Positions 27,124 to 36,518 of a stretch of 64,000 nt of DNA are shown here, piece after piece. The position numbers and the translations under genes were made by a program. The number at the start of each line of letters is the position of its first letter. Within the stretch, counting starts at the first letter, position 1. The notes beneath the pieces were generated by a model. It searched no databases. It was not told the DNA's origin and saw only the letters and a list, made by a program, of their open reading frames with translations. Origin of the DNA: Flavobacteriales bacterium (lineage in GTDB: Bacteria > Bacteroidota > Bacteroidia > Flavobacteriales_F > PHOS-HE28); the NCBI GenBank assembly GCA_030584065.1, contig CP129489.1, positions 830,640-894,639 on the forward strand, read 5' to 3'.

Positions 27124-28092
27124 TCACAGCTTCAGTTCCTTCATCTCGCCCTTGTCCGTGATCCACACGTACTTCACGATGTCCTTGGCCTCCTTCCTGG
27201 GGAATCCCTCAGGGAGCTGGCACTGCAGCGTGAGGTTGTACGTGTACTGCACCGGTGGCTCGGTGATCTCGGCGTGCAGCACGATATCGAACCGCCCATA
27301 CGGCACCTTGTTGTAGAAGAAGCCGCTCGGCTTGCGCACGTCGTTCACGGCCTGTCCTTTTCGCCTGCTGTTCAGGCTCGTCTGCACCCGGCTCTGGTAG
27401 GCGGCATAGCGGTCCAGCGGGAAGTGGGCGCCGTTCTGCTCCGAGGCGAGCCGATGGCTCTCGCCCACCTTGAGCCCGAGCTTGGCGAACTGATCGATCT
27501 TCTGCTGCATCAGCCGATTCGCGAACAGCCGCAGCGTATCGTAGCAGGCGCTCTGGTCGGCCACGAAGAAGTCCACCTTCACCAGGTCGTAGATCTCCTC
27601 CTTCGCGGCGGCCGTCACGAGCTTGTCCAGTATTCGGGCATCGCGGAACCGGATGTGGATGTTCTTCTGGATCTCGAAGCCCGCCGGCACTTCTTGATAG
27701 GTCTTGCTGAAGAGCTTCCGTGTGGCCTCCAATTCGTACACGGGCACGAAGGAGAGCATGTCGGTGAAAACGTCGGCTTCCTTCACGCCGTGCTCCTTCA
27801 CCCGTTGGACCATGGCTTCGACGCGCGCGGTCATCAGGCTGTCGGCTTCCTCGGCGCTCTGCCCGAGCTGGGTAACATGGAAAATGGCCAGATAGCTGTC
27901 GGCGCGCATGTTCATCATGGCATTCACCTCGAGCACGAGCAGATTTCCCTGGATCGAGGCCCTCACGGGCTGCTCGGCCTGCTGCAGCCACATGCGGCTG
28001 GCTGATTCGTACATGAGGTTGCCCATGGCCTGGGGGCGGGCAGGATGGGCGATGGCGAAGGCGAGCAGTGGCACAAGGCGGCGTCCGGTCAT
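27124..28092 (-). CDS. SIMPL (DUF541)-like secreted protein
   Basis: 322 residues. A signal peptide starts MTGRRLVPLLAFAIA. The central region (about 60-250) has the alternating beta/helix pattern of SIMPL domains, with FTDMLSFVPVY and an amphipathic helix LFANRLMQQKIDQ. Function of the family is not known. Assignment is moderate because SIMPL domains are divergent. Confidence 0.5.
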   Translation of the reverse strand: MTGRRLVPLLAFAIAHPARPQAMGNLMYESASRMWLQQAEQPVRASIQGNLLVLEVNAMMNMRADSYLAIFHVTQLGQSAEEADSLMTARVEAMVQRVKEHGVKEADVFTDMLSFVPVYELEATRKLFSKTYQEVPAGFEIQKNIHIRFRDARILDKLVTAAAKEEIYDLVKVDFFVADQSACYDTLRLFANRLMQQKIDQFAKLGLKVGESHRLASEQNGAHFPLDRYAAYQSRVQTSLNSRRKGQAVNDVRKPSGFFYNKVPYGRFDIVLHAEITEPPVQYTYNLTLQCQLPEGFPRKEAKDIVKYVWITDKGEMKELKL

Positions 28093-28136
28093 GGCAGCGA
28101 TTTTGGCCAAGCGGTACACGCACCCCCGTGGATGGT

Positions 28137-28637
28137 TCATTGCGGGCCGTCGAAAAGACCCGCAGCAATCGCCCCCTCGTGCCGCAGCAGCCACTGCTTC
28201 CGCCCTAGTCCGCCCACGTAGCCCGTGAGCCCGCCCGATCGCCCCACCACGCGATGGCAGGGCACCAGGATCGGCAGCGGATTGGCGCCGTTCGCTGCGC
28301 CCACGGCACGGGCGGCGGTGCTTGCCCCGATGCGTTCGGCCAGGGCCCGGTAGCTCAGCGTGGCACCCCAGGGAATGGCCGCCACCGCTTGCCAGACGCT
28401 TCGCTGGAAGGGTGTCCCATATCCGGCCAATGGCAGTTCAAAGGAGCGGAGGTGACCGGTGAAATAGGCGTGCAGCTGCCGCTCCGCCTCGCGCAGCAAT
28501 GGCGTAGGGTAGGAAGGAAGGGCCTCCGCTGGATCGAAGACGAGCTGCGTGATGCATCGGCCATCGCTGGCGATCCACAGCACCCCGATCGGTGAGCTCA
28601 TCATCAGCCCGTGCGGGGTTCGGTCCGGTTCGTGCAT
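28137..28637 (-). CDS. ogt: methylated-DNA-protein cysteine methyltransferase
   Basis: 166 residues. The PCHRVV active-site motif with the acceptor cysteine is present near residue 133, along with GTPFQRSVWQAVAAIPWG, the helix-turn-helix region that flips O6-alkylguanine out of DNA. It repairs O6-alkylguanine by a single suicidal transfer. Length is typical of Ogt-type enzymes. Divergent from the DUF2461 gene, with 35 bases between starts. Confidence 0.92.
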   Translation of the reverse strand: MHEPDRTPHGLMMSSPIGVLWIASDGRCITQLVFDPAEALPSYPTPLLREAERQLHAYFTGHLRSFELPLAGYGTPFQRSVWQAVAAIPWGATLSYRALAERIGASTAARAVGAANGANPLPILVPCHRVVGRSGGLTGYVGGLGRKQWLLRHEGAIAAGLFDGPQ

Positions 28638-28672
28638 CGCGGCGCCTCTAACTTGGTGGCAAATCTCCGACG

Positions 28673-29344
28673 ATGGCCTGGTTCACCGCCGACTTCAACC
28701 GGTTCTTCATGGATCTGGCGAAGAACAACAACAAGGAGTGGTTCGATGCCAACCGCAAGCGCTACGAGCAGGCCGTGAAGCAGCCCTTCGAGGCCTTCGT
28801 CGCTGAGGCGATCGCGCGCATCGCCAAGCTCGATAAGTCCGTGGCGATCTCACCCAAGGAGGCCATCTTCCGCATCAATAAGGACATCCGCTTCAGCAGG
28901 GACAAGACGCCATACAAGCTCGAGGCATCGGCCATCATCTCATCCGCAGGCCGCAAGGACCATTCGGTGCCGGGCCTCTACTTCGCCTTGGGGCCGGAGA
29001 GCGTCAAGTTCTACGGCGGCTCCTACATGCCCGACAAGGAGCAGCTGCTCGCCATCCGGGAGGGCATCGCCAGGGATGGGAAGGGCTTCCGGAAGGCCAT
29101 CAGCGGAAAGCCGTTCCTGGCGCTGTTCAAGGAGGTGCAGGGCGAGGCGAACAAGGTGCTGCGGGCCGAATTCAAGGCGCTAGCGGCAAAGGAGCCCCTC
29201 ATCGCCAACAAGCAGTTCTATGTGGCCGCAGAGCTGCCCGCCAAGCGGGTGACCGATGCCAAGCTCATGGACGACCTCATGGCGCATTGGCAGGCCATGC
29301 GGCCCTTGAATGACTGGCTGGCCAGGGCCATCGGCCAGGGCTGA
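28673..29344 (+). CDS. DUF2461 / TIGR02453 family protein
   Basis: 223 residues. The start FTADFNRFFMDLAKNNNKEWFDANRKRY and RINKDIRFSRDKTPYK match the DUF2461 family throughout, including length. No biochemical role is established. It faces the yceI gene, with a bidirectional terminator in the 51-base gap. Confidence 0.88.
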   Translation: MAWFTADFNRFFMDLAKNNNKEWFDANRKRYEQAVKQPFEAFVAEAIARIAKLDKSVAISPKEAIFRINKDIRFSRDKTPYKLEASAIISSAGRKDHSVPGLYFALGPESVKFYGGSYMPDKEQLLAIREGIARDGKGFRKAISGKPFLALFKEVQGEANKVLRAEFKALAAKEPLIANKQFYVAAELPAKRVTDAKLMDDLMAHWQAMRPLNDWLARAIGQG

Positions 29345-29386
29345 AAAAGAGAAGCGCCCGCCTTGCGGCGAGCGCTCCCCTCTTTC
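29344..29386. terminator. bidirectional intrinsic terminator
   Basis: Stem arms 29353-29362 (AGCGCCCGCC) and 29367-29376 (GGCGAGCGCT) pair with one mismatch around a TTGC loop. An A-rich tract precedes and CTCTTT follows, so both convergent genes (DUF2461 and YceI) can use it; the minus reading has the better T run. Confidence 0.8.
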
Positions 29387-29395
29387 ACCAACCGG

Positions 29396-30058
29396 TTACT
29401 GGGCGGCCTTGCCGTTCAGTTCAACGGCCAGTTCGATGTTGTCCGCCAGGATCGCATCCTTCATGAAGTGCTTCCAGGCCACGCCGTACTTCTGGCGGTC
29501 GAACACCAGCTTGCCGGTGGCCTTCACAGAGCCGTCGGCATTCTCGGTGATCACGATGTCGGTGATGGTCTCCGAGTTGGTCGTGCCGCGGATCGTCAGG
29601 TCGCCCGTGGCGGAGTTGCCGCTGCCGCCGGTGATGGTCAGCTTGGCGGTGGGATGATTGCCGCTGTCGAAGAAGTCTGCGGTGCTCAGGTGGCCGATGA
29701 GCTGGCTCTTGGTGCCCTGCTTGGAGCCCTCCGGTTGGTAACCATCGTCCATGGGGTTGATCGAGGTCATGTTCACCTCGAAGCTCCCGGCCTTCAGCAC
29801 GCCGCCCTGCACGGTGAACTCACCGCTGTTCAGGCTGATGGTGCCGAAGTGGCCATAAGGGGCCGGGCCCGTGACATTGCCCGCCCAGTTGATCACGCTG
29901 TTGGCAGCATCGACGATGTATTTGTGCTCGGCAGCTGCGGCTGCAGCGATGCTGTCAGCGATGGCCTTTTCACGGGCGGCCTGCTTCTCCGCTTCGGAGG
30001 GGCCGCACGCTACGAACGCGGTCGCAATGGCGACCAAGGGGAGGACACGGAAATTCAT
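29396..30058 (-). CDS. YceI family lipoprotein
   Basis: 220 residues. Lipobox FVAC puts the lipidated cysteine at residue 18, followed by a helical linker and a YceI beta-barrel (from about 48) with NSVINWAGN and a closing KYGVAWKHFMKDAI. YceI proteins bind polyprenyl-type lipids in the periplasm. A TAACTTCG element sits 28 bases upstream in an AT-rich spacer. Confidence 0.88.
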   Translation of the reverse strand: MNFRVLPLVAIATAFVACGPSEAEKQAAREKAIADSIAAAAAAEHKYIVDAANSVINWAGNVTGPAPYGHFGTISLNSGEFTVQGGVLKAGSFEVNMTSINPMDDGYQPEGSKQGTKSQLIGHLSTADFFDSGNHPTAKLTITGGSGNSATGDLTIRGTTNSETITDIVITENADGSVKATGKLVFDRQKYGVAWKHFMKDAILADNIELAVELNGKAAQ

Positions 30059-30086
30059 GACGGTGTTTGGGGTTGGATTTGGGGTG

Positions 30087-30094
30087 CGAAGTTA
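30087..30094 (-). promoter_or_regulatory. -7 element TAACTTCG for yceI
   Basis: Minus-strand TAACTTCG, 28 bases before the YceI ATG. Confidence 0.5.
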
Positions 30095-30126
30095 GCCAGA
30101 TGAATTCCATGGAAAATAACTCGGTG

Positions 30127-30173
30127 GAAAAAATTGTGAAAGGGCGGATTGCCGGTTCAGCTATGGAACCGGC
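30127..30173 (-). terminator. terminator of the 3-hydroxyacyl-CoA dehydrogenase gene
   Basis: GCCGGTTC (30151-30158) and GAACCGGC (30166-30173) form a perfect eight-base stem with a seven-base loop overlapping the stop codon. A minus-strand ATTTTTTCC run lies about 17 bases further on, which is far for a classical U tract. Confidence 0.45.
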
Positions 30174-31326
30174 CCCCTGCATGGGCGAGCCGTCGGAGCA
30201 GGGGGGAGGGACGGTAGCGTTCCTCGCGGTATTCCGCCTGAAGGCGCTCCAGTACGGTCAGCCAGTGGGCAGCGCCCTGCTCATCGGCCCAGACGAGGAG
30301 CCCCTTGGGGTAGTTCACCCCCTTGGTCATGGCCATGTCGATGTCCTGAGCGGTAGCGACGCCCCAGAATAGCGCATCGGCCGCTTCGTTGATGAGCATG
30401 GCCACCACCCGCTCCACGATGGCGTTCCCCAGCCCCGGGTCCACGGCGGGCGAGGGTGTGGTGGTGCCTTCCGCATAGCTGTAGTAACCCTGGCCGGTTT
30501 TCCGGCCCAGCCGGCCGCTTTCCACCTGTCTTTGCTGCGTGAGGCTCGGCTTGTACCGCGGCTCGTGGAAGAAGGCCTGCCACACCGTCCTCGTCACGGT
30601 GAAATTGACATCGTTGCCGATGAGGTCCATGAGCTCGAAGGGCCCCATGCGGAAGCCGCCATAGGTCCGCAATGCCGCATCGATGGTGGGCATATCGGCA
30701 ACGCCTTCCTCGAACAGCCTGATGCTCTCCCCGTAATAGGGGCGAGCCACCCGGTTGACGATGAATCCCGGCGTGTCCTTGCAGGCCACGGGCACCTTGC
30801 CCCAGCCGTGCATGAGGTCGACTGCCTTCGCCGTTATGGCCGCGTCCGTGACCAGTCCGGGTACGACCTCCACAAGGGGCAGGATGGGAGCGGGGTTGAA
30901 GAAATGCAGGCCGATGATCCGATGCGGCCATTTGCTTCCGCCCGCGATGGCGGTCACCGACAGCGAGGAGGTGTTGGTGGCCAGCACGCAGGCGGGATCG
31001 ACGATGGCCTCCAGGTCCGCGAACAAGCGCTGCTTGACACTGAGGTCCTCCACAATGGCTTCGATCACCAGCCCGCAGCCCCGCAGCTCCTTCAGGTCGG
31101 AGGCGGGTAGGATGCGTGCGTGGATGCCCTTGGCCTGCTCATCGGTGAGCCGGCCCTTCTCCACCAGTTTCCCGAGCGATGTGCGCAGGGCGGCCAAGGC
31201 CTTGTCAACGGCTTCGCGCCGGGTATCATAGAGCACCACCGGGTGACCGGCTTGAGCAGCGACCTGGGCGATTCCGCTGCCCATGGTGCCGGCCCCGATC
31301 ACCCCAACCTTCATCGCATTCTCCAT
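30157..31326 (-). CDS. 3-hydroxyacyl-CoA dehydrogenase (PaaH/Hbd-like)
   Basis: 389 residues. NAD motif GAGTMGSGIAQ is at about residue 11; HFFNPAP holds the catalytic histidine. A first C-terminal helical domain (about 190-290) is followed by a second, shorter one with NEAADALFWG, the double 3HCDH layout of PaaH-like enzymes. It oxidises 3-hydroxyacyl-CoA in beta-oxidation or phenylacetate/butyrate metabolism. The chosen ATG starts MENAMKVG; longer readings upstream lack family similarity. Confidence 0.87.
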   Translation of the reverse strand: MENAMKVGVIGAGTMGSGIAQVAAQAGHPVVLYDTRREAVDKALAALRTSLGKLVEKGRLTDEQAKGIHARILPASDLKELRGCGLVIEAIVEDLSVKQRLFADLEAIVDPACVLATNTSSLSVTAIAGGSKWPHRIIGLHFFNPAPILPLVEVVPGLVTDAAITAKAVDLMHGWGKVPVACKDTPGFIVNRVARPYYGESIRLFEEGVADMPTIDAALRTYGGFRMGPFELMDLIGNDVNFTVTRTVWQAFFHEPRYKPSLTQQRQVESGRLGRKTGQGYYSYAEGTTTPSPAVDPGLGNAIVERVVAMLINEAADALFWGVATAQDIDMAMTKGVNYPKGLLVWADEQGAAHWLTVLERLQAEYREERYRPSPLLRRLAHAGGRFHS

Positions 31327-31381
31327 GGCTTTCCCGCCCTGCCTGGTGGCCAAGGCGATGGGGCGAAGATCGCAGCACGGG

Positions 31382-33277
31382 TCATTCGGCGCGCCCCGAC
31401 AGCGTGCGGGCCTCCTCCAGGAGCTGCTCCTCGTGCAGCTTGCGGTAGATGCCGCCGTGGGCGATGAGCTCGGCATGCGTGCCCTCCTCTGCCACCCGGC
31501 CATGCTCGAGCACCAGGATGCGGTCCGCATCCCGCACCGCGCTGATCCTATGGCTGACGATGACGGTGGTGCGTCCCCGCATCACGCCGCGCAGCTCGCG
31601 CAGGATGGCCTCCTCGGTGGCGGTATCCACAGCGCTGAGCGCATCGTCAAAGAGCAGGATGCGCGGCCGTCCGATGATGGCCCGCGCGATGCTCACGCGC
31701 TGCTTCTGGCCGCCGCTGAGGGTGATGCCGCGCTCGCCGAGCACGGTGCCATAGCCCTTCGGGAAGCCCAGGATGTCCTGGTGCACCTGGGCGGCCCGTG
31801 CGGCCTGGGCCACGCGTTCATCCACCGCATCATCCTCGTCCAGCCGGAAGGCGATGTTGTTCCGGATGGTGTCGCTGAAGAGGAAGACATCCTGCGGTAC
31901 GCTGCCCAGCTGCTTGCGCAAGCGGTCCAGGCGGATGCGGCGTGCGTCCACGCCATCGATCAGCACCTGGCCTTCGCTGGGGTCGTAGAGGCGTCCGATG
32001 AGGTCCATGAGCGTGCTTTTGCCGCTTCCGGTATGACCCACCACGGCCAACGTGCCGCCCGCTGGCACATGGAAGGAGACCTCGCGCAGTGCGGTGATGC
32101 CCGTGTCAGGATAGGTGAAGGTGACGTTGCAGAAGGTGATGGCGCCCTGCACCTCCTTCAGTTCATCCGCGTCATCGACGATGACAGGGGCCGTGCGCAT
32201 GAACTCGTCGATGCGCTCCATGCTGGCCGACGCCTGCTGGATCAGGGAGGTGACCCAGCCCACCGAGGCAAAGGGCCAGGTGAGCATGTTCACATAGATG
32301 ACGAATTCGGCGATGTTGCCCACGCTCACCGTGGGGTCGCCCTGGATGAGCTTCAAGCCGCCGATGAGGATGGTGAGCACGGTGCTCAGGCCGATGAGCA
32401 GCATGATGGCAGGCATGAAGAGCGCATCCACCCTGGCCTGTGCCAGGCTGCGCCGACGGTATTCCGCCGCCGCTTCGCCGAAGCGCCCCACGGCCATGGG
32501 CTCCTTGGCATGGGCCTTCAGCACCTGGATGCCGCTGAAGCTCTCCTGGGCCAGGGTGCTCAGCCTGCTCTGCTGCTCCTGCACCTCCGTGCTGCGGCGG
32601 TTGATCACGTCGCTCACGTAATAGATCACGATGCTCATCAGTGGCAGCGGGGCCAGCGTCCAGAGCGTGAGCTCGGCATTCACGTGCAGCATGAAGCCGA
32701 TGCACATGATGAACAGGACCACCAGGTTGATCGTGTACATCACGGCGGGACCCAGGTACATCCGCACCTTTCCCACGTCCTCGCTGATCCGGTTCATGAG
32801 GTCGCCGGTGCTGTTGCGCTTGTAGAACGAGCGGTCGAGCCGCTGGTAATGGGCGTAGACATCGTTCTTCATGTCGTATTCGATCCAGCGGCTCACCACG
32901 ATGATGGTCTGCCGCATGAGGAACATGAAGAATCCCTTGAGCAGTGCCAGCGCCAGATAAAGCACGGCCAGCACGGCCGAAAGCCAGGCGATGGTGCTGG
33001 CGATCTGCCCACCATCGCCCAGCTGCTGCACCCGGTCGGCCAGGTCGATGCCGGTCCAGCCCAACCAGCGCTCCAGCATCCTCGGCACGGCCAGTGAACG
33101 CTGGTCCACCGGCAGCTCCATCTGGCGGAAACCGGCCGTGATGAGGTCGATGGCCTCCCGAACCACCTGCGGGGCATACACGGCGAAGAGGTTGCTGAGC
33201 GCGATGAAGGCGGTTCCCAGCACCAAGTGCCAGCGGTACTTTGCGAAGTAGGGATTGAGCTTGAGGAGCGGTCGCAT
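31382..33277 (-). CDS. ABC exporter, fused permease and ATPase
   Basis: 631 residues. Six hydrophobic segments (to about 330) are followed by an ATPase with Walker A GHTGSGKST, signature LSGGQKQR, Walker B ILLFDDALSAVD and H-loop SHR, all intact. The MsbA/multidrug type exporter works as a homo- or heterodimer; substrate unknown, lipid or drug. The ATG begins MRPLLKLN; a TTG start 69 bases upstream is less likely. Confidence 0.9.
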   Translation of the reverse strand: MRPLLKLNPYFAKYRWHLVLGTAFIALSNLFAVYAPQVVREAIDLITAGFRQMELPVDQRSLAVPRMLERWLGWTGIDLADRVQQLGDGGQIASTIAWLSAVLAVLYLALALLKGFFMFLMRQTIIVVSRWIEYDMKNDVYAHYQRLDRSFYKRNSTGDLMNRISEDVGKVRMYLGPAVMYTINLVVLFIMCIGFMLHVNAELTLWTLAPLPLMSIVIYYVSDVINRRSTEVQEQQSRLSTLAQESFSGIQVLKAHAKEPMAVGRFGEAAAEYRRRSLAQARVDALFMPAIMLLIGLSTVLTILIGGLKLIQGDPTVSVGNIAEFVIYVNMLTWPFASVGWVTSLIQQASASMERIDEFMRTAPVIVDDADELKEVQGAITFCNVTFTYPDTGITALREVSFHVPAGGTLAVVGHTGSGKSTLMDLIGRLYDPSEGQVLIDGVDARRIRLDRLRKQLGSVPQDVFLFSDTIRNNIAFRLDEDDAVDERVAQAARAAQVHQDILGFPKGYGTVLGERGITLSGGQKQRVSIARAIIGRPRILLFDDALSAVDTATEEAILRELRGVMRGRTTVIVSHRISAVRDADRILVLEHGRVAEEGTHAELIAHGGIYRKLHEEQLLEEARTLSGRAE

Positions 33278-33323
33278 CGCCTCGGGTGGGAACTTCCTAC
33301 TTTTGGCCGCCTTCCAGCAGCGC

Positions 33324-33395
33324 CCGGTCAAATCAAAGGGCGCCAAAGGTAGGCGGCGGGGGAAGGGCGAAGGGGTGCTTTGACCGGTTGACCGG
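33324..33395. promoter_or_regulatory. TTGACCGG repeats in the exporter/leucine dehydrogenase divergent region
   Basis: Two head-to-tail copies of TTGACCGG occupy 33380-33387 and 33388-33395, and one inverted copy (CCGGTCAA) lies at 33324-33331. The arrangement within a 186-base divergent spacer is suggestive of an operator, but no regulator is known and chance cannot be excluded. Confidence 0.3.
33344..33351 (-). promoter_or_regulatory. -7 element TACCTTTG for the ABC exporter
   Basis: Exact minus-strand TAnnTTTG match, 66 bases before the ATG at 33277. Copies of TTGACCGG flank it. Confidence 0.45.
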
Positions 33396-33463
33396 ACCCA
33401 TCAAGGGCATTCTGCTCCCTGTACTTCCGCCGGATCCAATCCAAACGCAGTCCCGCAACTAGC

Positions 33464-34564
33464 ATGGTCACCACCGCAACCAAGTCCTCGGCTCACCAGC
33501 TGGTGCTGAGCCGGATGGAGCAGCACGATCACGAGGAGGTCCTCTTCTGCTACGATCGCGCCACCGGCCTGCGCGCCATCATCGCCATCCACGATACCAC
33601 CCTAGGCCCCGCGCTCGGCGGCACCCGCATGTGGCCCTACACCACCGAGGCGGAGGCGCTCAACGATGTGCTGCGCCTCAGTCGCGGTATGTCGTACAAG
33701 AGTTCGCTGGCCGGCCTGGACCTGGGCGGCGGCAAGGCCGTGATCATCGGCGATGCACGCACTCAGAAGACGGAGGCCATGTTCCGCCGCTTCGGCCGCT
33801 TCGTCGAGAGCCTCAATGGCCGCTACATCACAGCGGAGGATGTGGGGATGAGCACCACGGAGATGGTGAACATCCTCAAGGAGACCAGGTACGTGGCGGG
33901 CCTTCCCGAGGAGATGGGCGGCAGCGGCGACCCTAGCCCCGTTACCGCCTATGGCGTGTATTGCGGCATGAAGGCCGCGGCCAAGCAGGCCTTCGGATCC
34001 GAGGAACTCAGCGGCCGCAAGGTGTCCGTGCAGGGCGCGGGCAATGTGGGGCGGTACCTCGTCGGCCACCTCGTGAAGGAGGGCGCCAAGGTGTACCTCA
34101 CGGATATCCACGACGACAAGCTCGCAGCGATCAAGGCGGAGCACCCTGCCGTGGAGATCGTGGCCTCCGACTCGGTGTACGACCTCGATGTGGACATCTA
34201 TTCGCCATGCGCCCTCGGTGCCACGGTCAACGACGGCACGCTCAAGCGCCTCAAGTGCAGCGTCATCTGCGGGGCCGCCAACAACCAGCTGGAGGATGAG
34301 GGGGAGCACGGCAAGGCAGTGATGGAGAAGGGGATCCTGTACGCCCCCGACTTCCTCGTGAATGCGGGCGGAATCATCAATTGCGCCTGGGAGCGGAAGG
34401 GTTACAACCGCAAGGCCGCCCTCCGGCAGACCGAGGGCATCTACGATACCGCCCGGCGCATTTTCAAGGCCAGCGCCGAGCTCGGCATCCCCACTTACCT
34501 GGCCGCCAACCAGGCCGCGGAGCATCGCATCAGCAGCATGCGCGAGGCAGGCCTCCGATTCTGA
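33464..34564 (+). CDS. leucine dehydrogenase-type amino acid dehydrogenase
   Basis: 366 residues. GGTRMWPY and LAGLDLGGGKAVI carry the catalytic lysines of the Glu/Leu/Phe/Val dehydrogenase family; the NAD domain has GAGNVGRYL at about residue 190. Length fits leucine dehydrogenase, which deaminates branched-chain amino acids reversibly. It heads the run to nusB, DUF1573, yajC and coaE. Confidence 0.88.
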   Translation: MVTTATKSSAHQLVLSRMEQHDHEEVLFCYDRATGLRAIIAIHDTTLGPALGGTRMWPYTTEAEALNDVLRLSRGMSYKSSLAGLDLGGGKAVIIGDARTQKTEAMFRRFGRFVESLNGRYITAEDVGMSTTEMVNILKETRYVAGLPEEMGGSGDPSPVTAYGVYCGMKAAAKQAFGSEELSGRKVSVQGAGNVGRYLVGHLVKEGAKVYLTDIHDDKLAAIKAEHPAVEIVASDSVYDLDVDIYSPCALGATVNDGTLKRLKCSVICGAANNQLEDEGEHGKAVMEKGILYAPDFLVNAGGIINCAWERKGYNRKAALRQTEGIYDTARRIFKASAELGIPTYLAANQAAEHRISSMREAGLRF

Positions 34565-34588
34565 GCCACGCATCGCGGGTCCATCAGC

Positions 34589-35539
34589 ATGCTCAACCGC
34601 CGTTATCTGCGCATCAAGGTCTATCAGGCGCTCTATGCCTACTGGCAGGGCGACCCGGCGACCACTTCACGCTTGGAGAAAGAGCTCTACCAGGGCATCG
34701 ACCGGGTGCACGACCTGTACCTCTCCCTGATGCTCGTCCTCGGTGAGCTGCGGCACGTGGCTGAGCTGCGCATGGAGGAGCGGAGGAAGAAGCGGCTGCC
34801 AACGCCGGAGGACCTCAATCCCAACCGGCGTTTCGTGGAGAATGCCCTCATCACCGGGGTTGCCGAGAGCGAGGCGCTGCGGGCGGAGTGCGAGAAGCGC
34901 AGGATCAGCTGGGTGGGCCATCACGAGCTGTTCATGGCCTTGTTCAAGGCCATCGAGGAGAGTGAAGCCTACAAGGCCTACATGGCGGAGCCGGCCACCT
35001 CCTTCACCAAGGACAGGGCCTTCGTCGTGGAACTCTTCAGCGAGCAGGTGGCCAACAGCGAGTCCCTGCAGGATGTATACGAGGCCAGGAGCATCTATTG
35101 GCTCGAGGACCTGGACCTGGCCGCAGGCCTCGTGAAACGGGTGCTGGAGCAGTGGCGCCAGGATGGCGGTGGGCCCCAGGCCTTGAGTGCCATCACCCAG
35201 GACCCCGCAGAGGAGCGCGGCTTCGTGAATGATCTTTTCCGCGCCAGCATTGCATTCAGTGACGAGCATGAGGCCCTCATCGCGGCGAAGGCGAGCAATT
35301 GGGAGGCCGACCGCATCGCCTACACCGACATGATCCTCATGAAGATGGCGCTCGCGGAGGTCCGCACATTCGACCAGATCCCGGTGAAGGTGACCCTCAA
35401 CGAGTATATCGAGATCGCCAAGGCATACAGCACCCCGAAGAGCAAGAACTTCATCAATGGCGTGCTCGACAAGCTGTTCGTCGAGCTCAGGGCTGACGGT
35501 CGCATACGGAAGGTGGGCAGAGGGCTGCTGGAGAGCTGA
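34589..35539 (+). CDS. nusB: transcription antitermination factor NusB, long form
   Basis: 316 residues, about twice the E. coli length, as in other Bacteroidota. The C-terminal half holds the NusB core (TDMILMKMALAEV, then VKVTLNEYIEIAKAYSTPKS and GVLDKL); the N-terminal half is helical and begins RRYLRIKVYQALYAY. NusB with NusE binds boxA RNA in rRNA antitermination. It is 24 bases downstream of the dehydrogenase. Confidence 0.9.
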   Translation: MLNRRYLRIKVYQALYAYWQGDPATTSRLEKELYQGIDRVHDLYLSLMLVLGELRHVAELRMEERRKKRLPTPEDLNPNRRFVENALITGVAESEALRAECEKRRISWVGHHELFMALFKAIEESEAYKAYMAEPATSFTKDRAFVVELFSEQVANSESLQDVYEARSIYWLEDLDLAAGLVKRVLEQWRQDGGGPQALSAITQDPAEERGFVNDLFRASIAFSDEHEALIAAKASNWEADRIAYTDMILMKMALAEVRTFDQIPVKVTLNEYIEIAKAYSTPKSKNFINGVLDKLFVELRADGRIRKVGRGLLES

Positions 35540-35636
35540 ACCGATGAAAGGGTCATCCATGCACGCGTGCAAAGCCGATCGCCAGCATCGCCTGGGACCC
35601 TTTCCCGCGGGCGGTCCGCTGGGTTTCCTCGCGTGC

Positions 35637-36143
35637 ATGATCGGCCGCGTGCACGGCGGAGCGGGCATCTTGGCAGTGCTGCTGGCTGCGCTCCTCAGCG
35701 GCTGCTTCCTCACCGATCACAGCGAGCGAGGCGAGGTCACCACCGAGGACCTCAACTTCCCGGCATCGGGCTACGAGAAGCTCGATGCGGAGGACTACCC
35801 CCGCATCACCTTCGATGCCACGCAGGCCGACATGGGCAAGGTGGTGCAGGGCGCCAAGGTGCAGCAGCGGTTCACATTCACCAACACGGGCGGCAGCCCT
35901 CTGGTGCTCTCGGCCGTCAACAGCACCTGCGGCTGCACGGTGGGCAAGGATTGGCCCAAGGCGCCGATACCGCCCGGAGGTTCCGGCAGTATTGATGTCA
36001 CCTTCGACAGCGCGGGCAGGACGGGCATGCAGCACAAGACCGTGACGGTGGTGAGCAATGCGCTGCCGGCCAGCACCGTGCTCACGATCACCGGCGAGGT
36101 GGTCGGCCCCGATCCCCAGAAGCAAACACAGCTCGGCAACTAG
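35637..36143 (+). CDS. DUF1573 lipoprotein
   Basis: 168 residues from ATG 35637, which begins a compact lipoprotein signal ending LLSGC. In-frame ATGs at 35544 and 35559 would add a 26-31 residue basic extension and remain possible, since 35544 is just after nusB. The domain has FTNTGGSPLVLSAVNSTCGCTVG, the DUF1573 hallmark, an ASH-like beta-sandwich of unknown function. The order nusB, DUF1573, yajC, coaE is familiar in Bacteroidota. Confidence 0.8.
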   Translation: MIGRVHGGAGILAVLLAALLSGCFLTDHSERGEVTTEDLNFPASGYEKLDAEDYPRITFDATQADMGKVVQGAKVQQRFTFTNTGGSPLVLSAVNSTCGCTVGKDWPKAPIPPGGSGSIDVTFDSAGRTGMQHKTVTVVSNALPASTVLTITGEVVGPDPQKQTQLGN

Positions 36144-36153
36144 CACCTGAACC

Positions 36154-36486
36154 ATGACGACGATGAGCATCCTACTCCAAGCGGCACAGCCCGGCGGCGG
36201 CGGCGGCCCCCAGTTCTGGATCATGATGGGCCTCCTGATGGTGGTCTTCTATTTCTTCATGATCCGCCCGCAGCAGAAGAAGGCCAAGGACGCCAAGAAG
36301 TTCCGCGAATCGCTCCAGAAGGGGGCGAAGGTGGTCACCATCGGCGGCATCCATGGCCGGATCGCCGAGGTGAATGACACCACCGTCCTCCTCGAGGTCG
36401 ACGGCAGCGTCAAGATCCGCTTCGAGAAGTCGGCCATCGCCATGGACGGCACCATGCAGCTGACCGAGGCGGCCGCCAAGGCTTAG
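36154..36486 (+). CDS. yajC: preprotein translocase subunit YajC
   Basis: 110 residues. One membrane segment (about 21-38) is followed by the signature FFMIRPQQKKAKD and the GGIHGRIAEV strand. YajC associates with SecDF in the inner membrane. It lies ten bases after the DUF1573 gene in the same operon. Confidence 0.92.
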   Translation: MTTMSILLQAAQPGGGGGPQFWIMMGLLMVVFYFFMIRPQQKKAKDAKKFRESLQKGAKVVTIGGIHGRIAEVNDTTVLLEVDGSVKIRFEKSAIAMDGTMQLTEAAAKA

Positions 36487-36518
36487 GCGAGCCCGGAAGC
36501 GCCCTTCCCCGACCCGTC

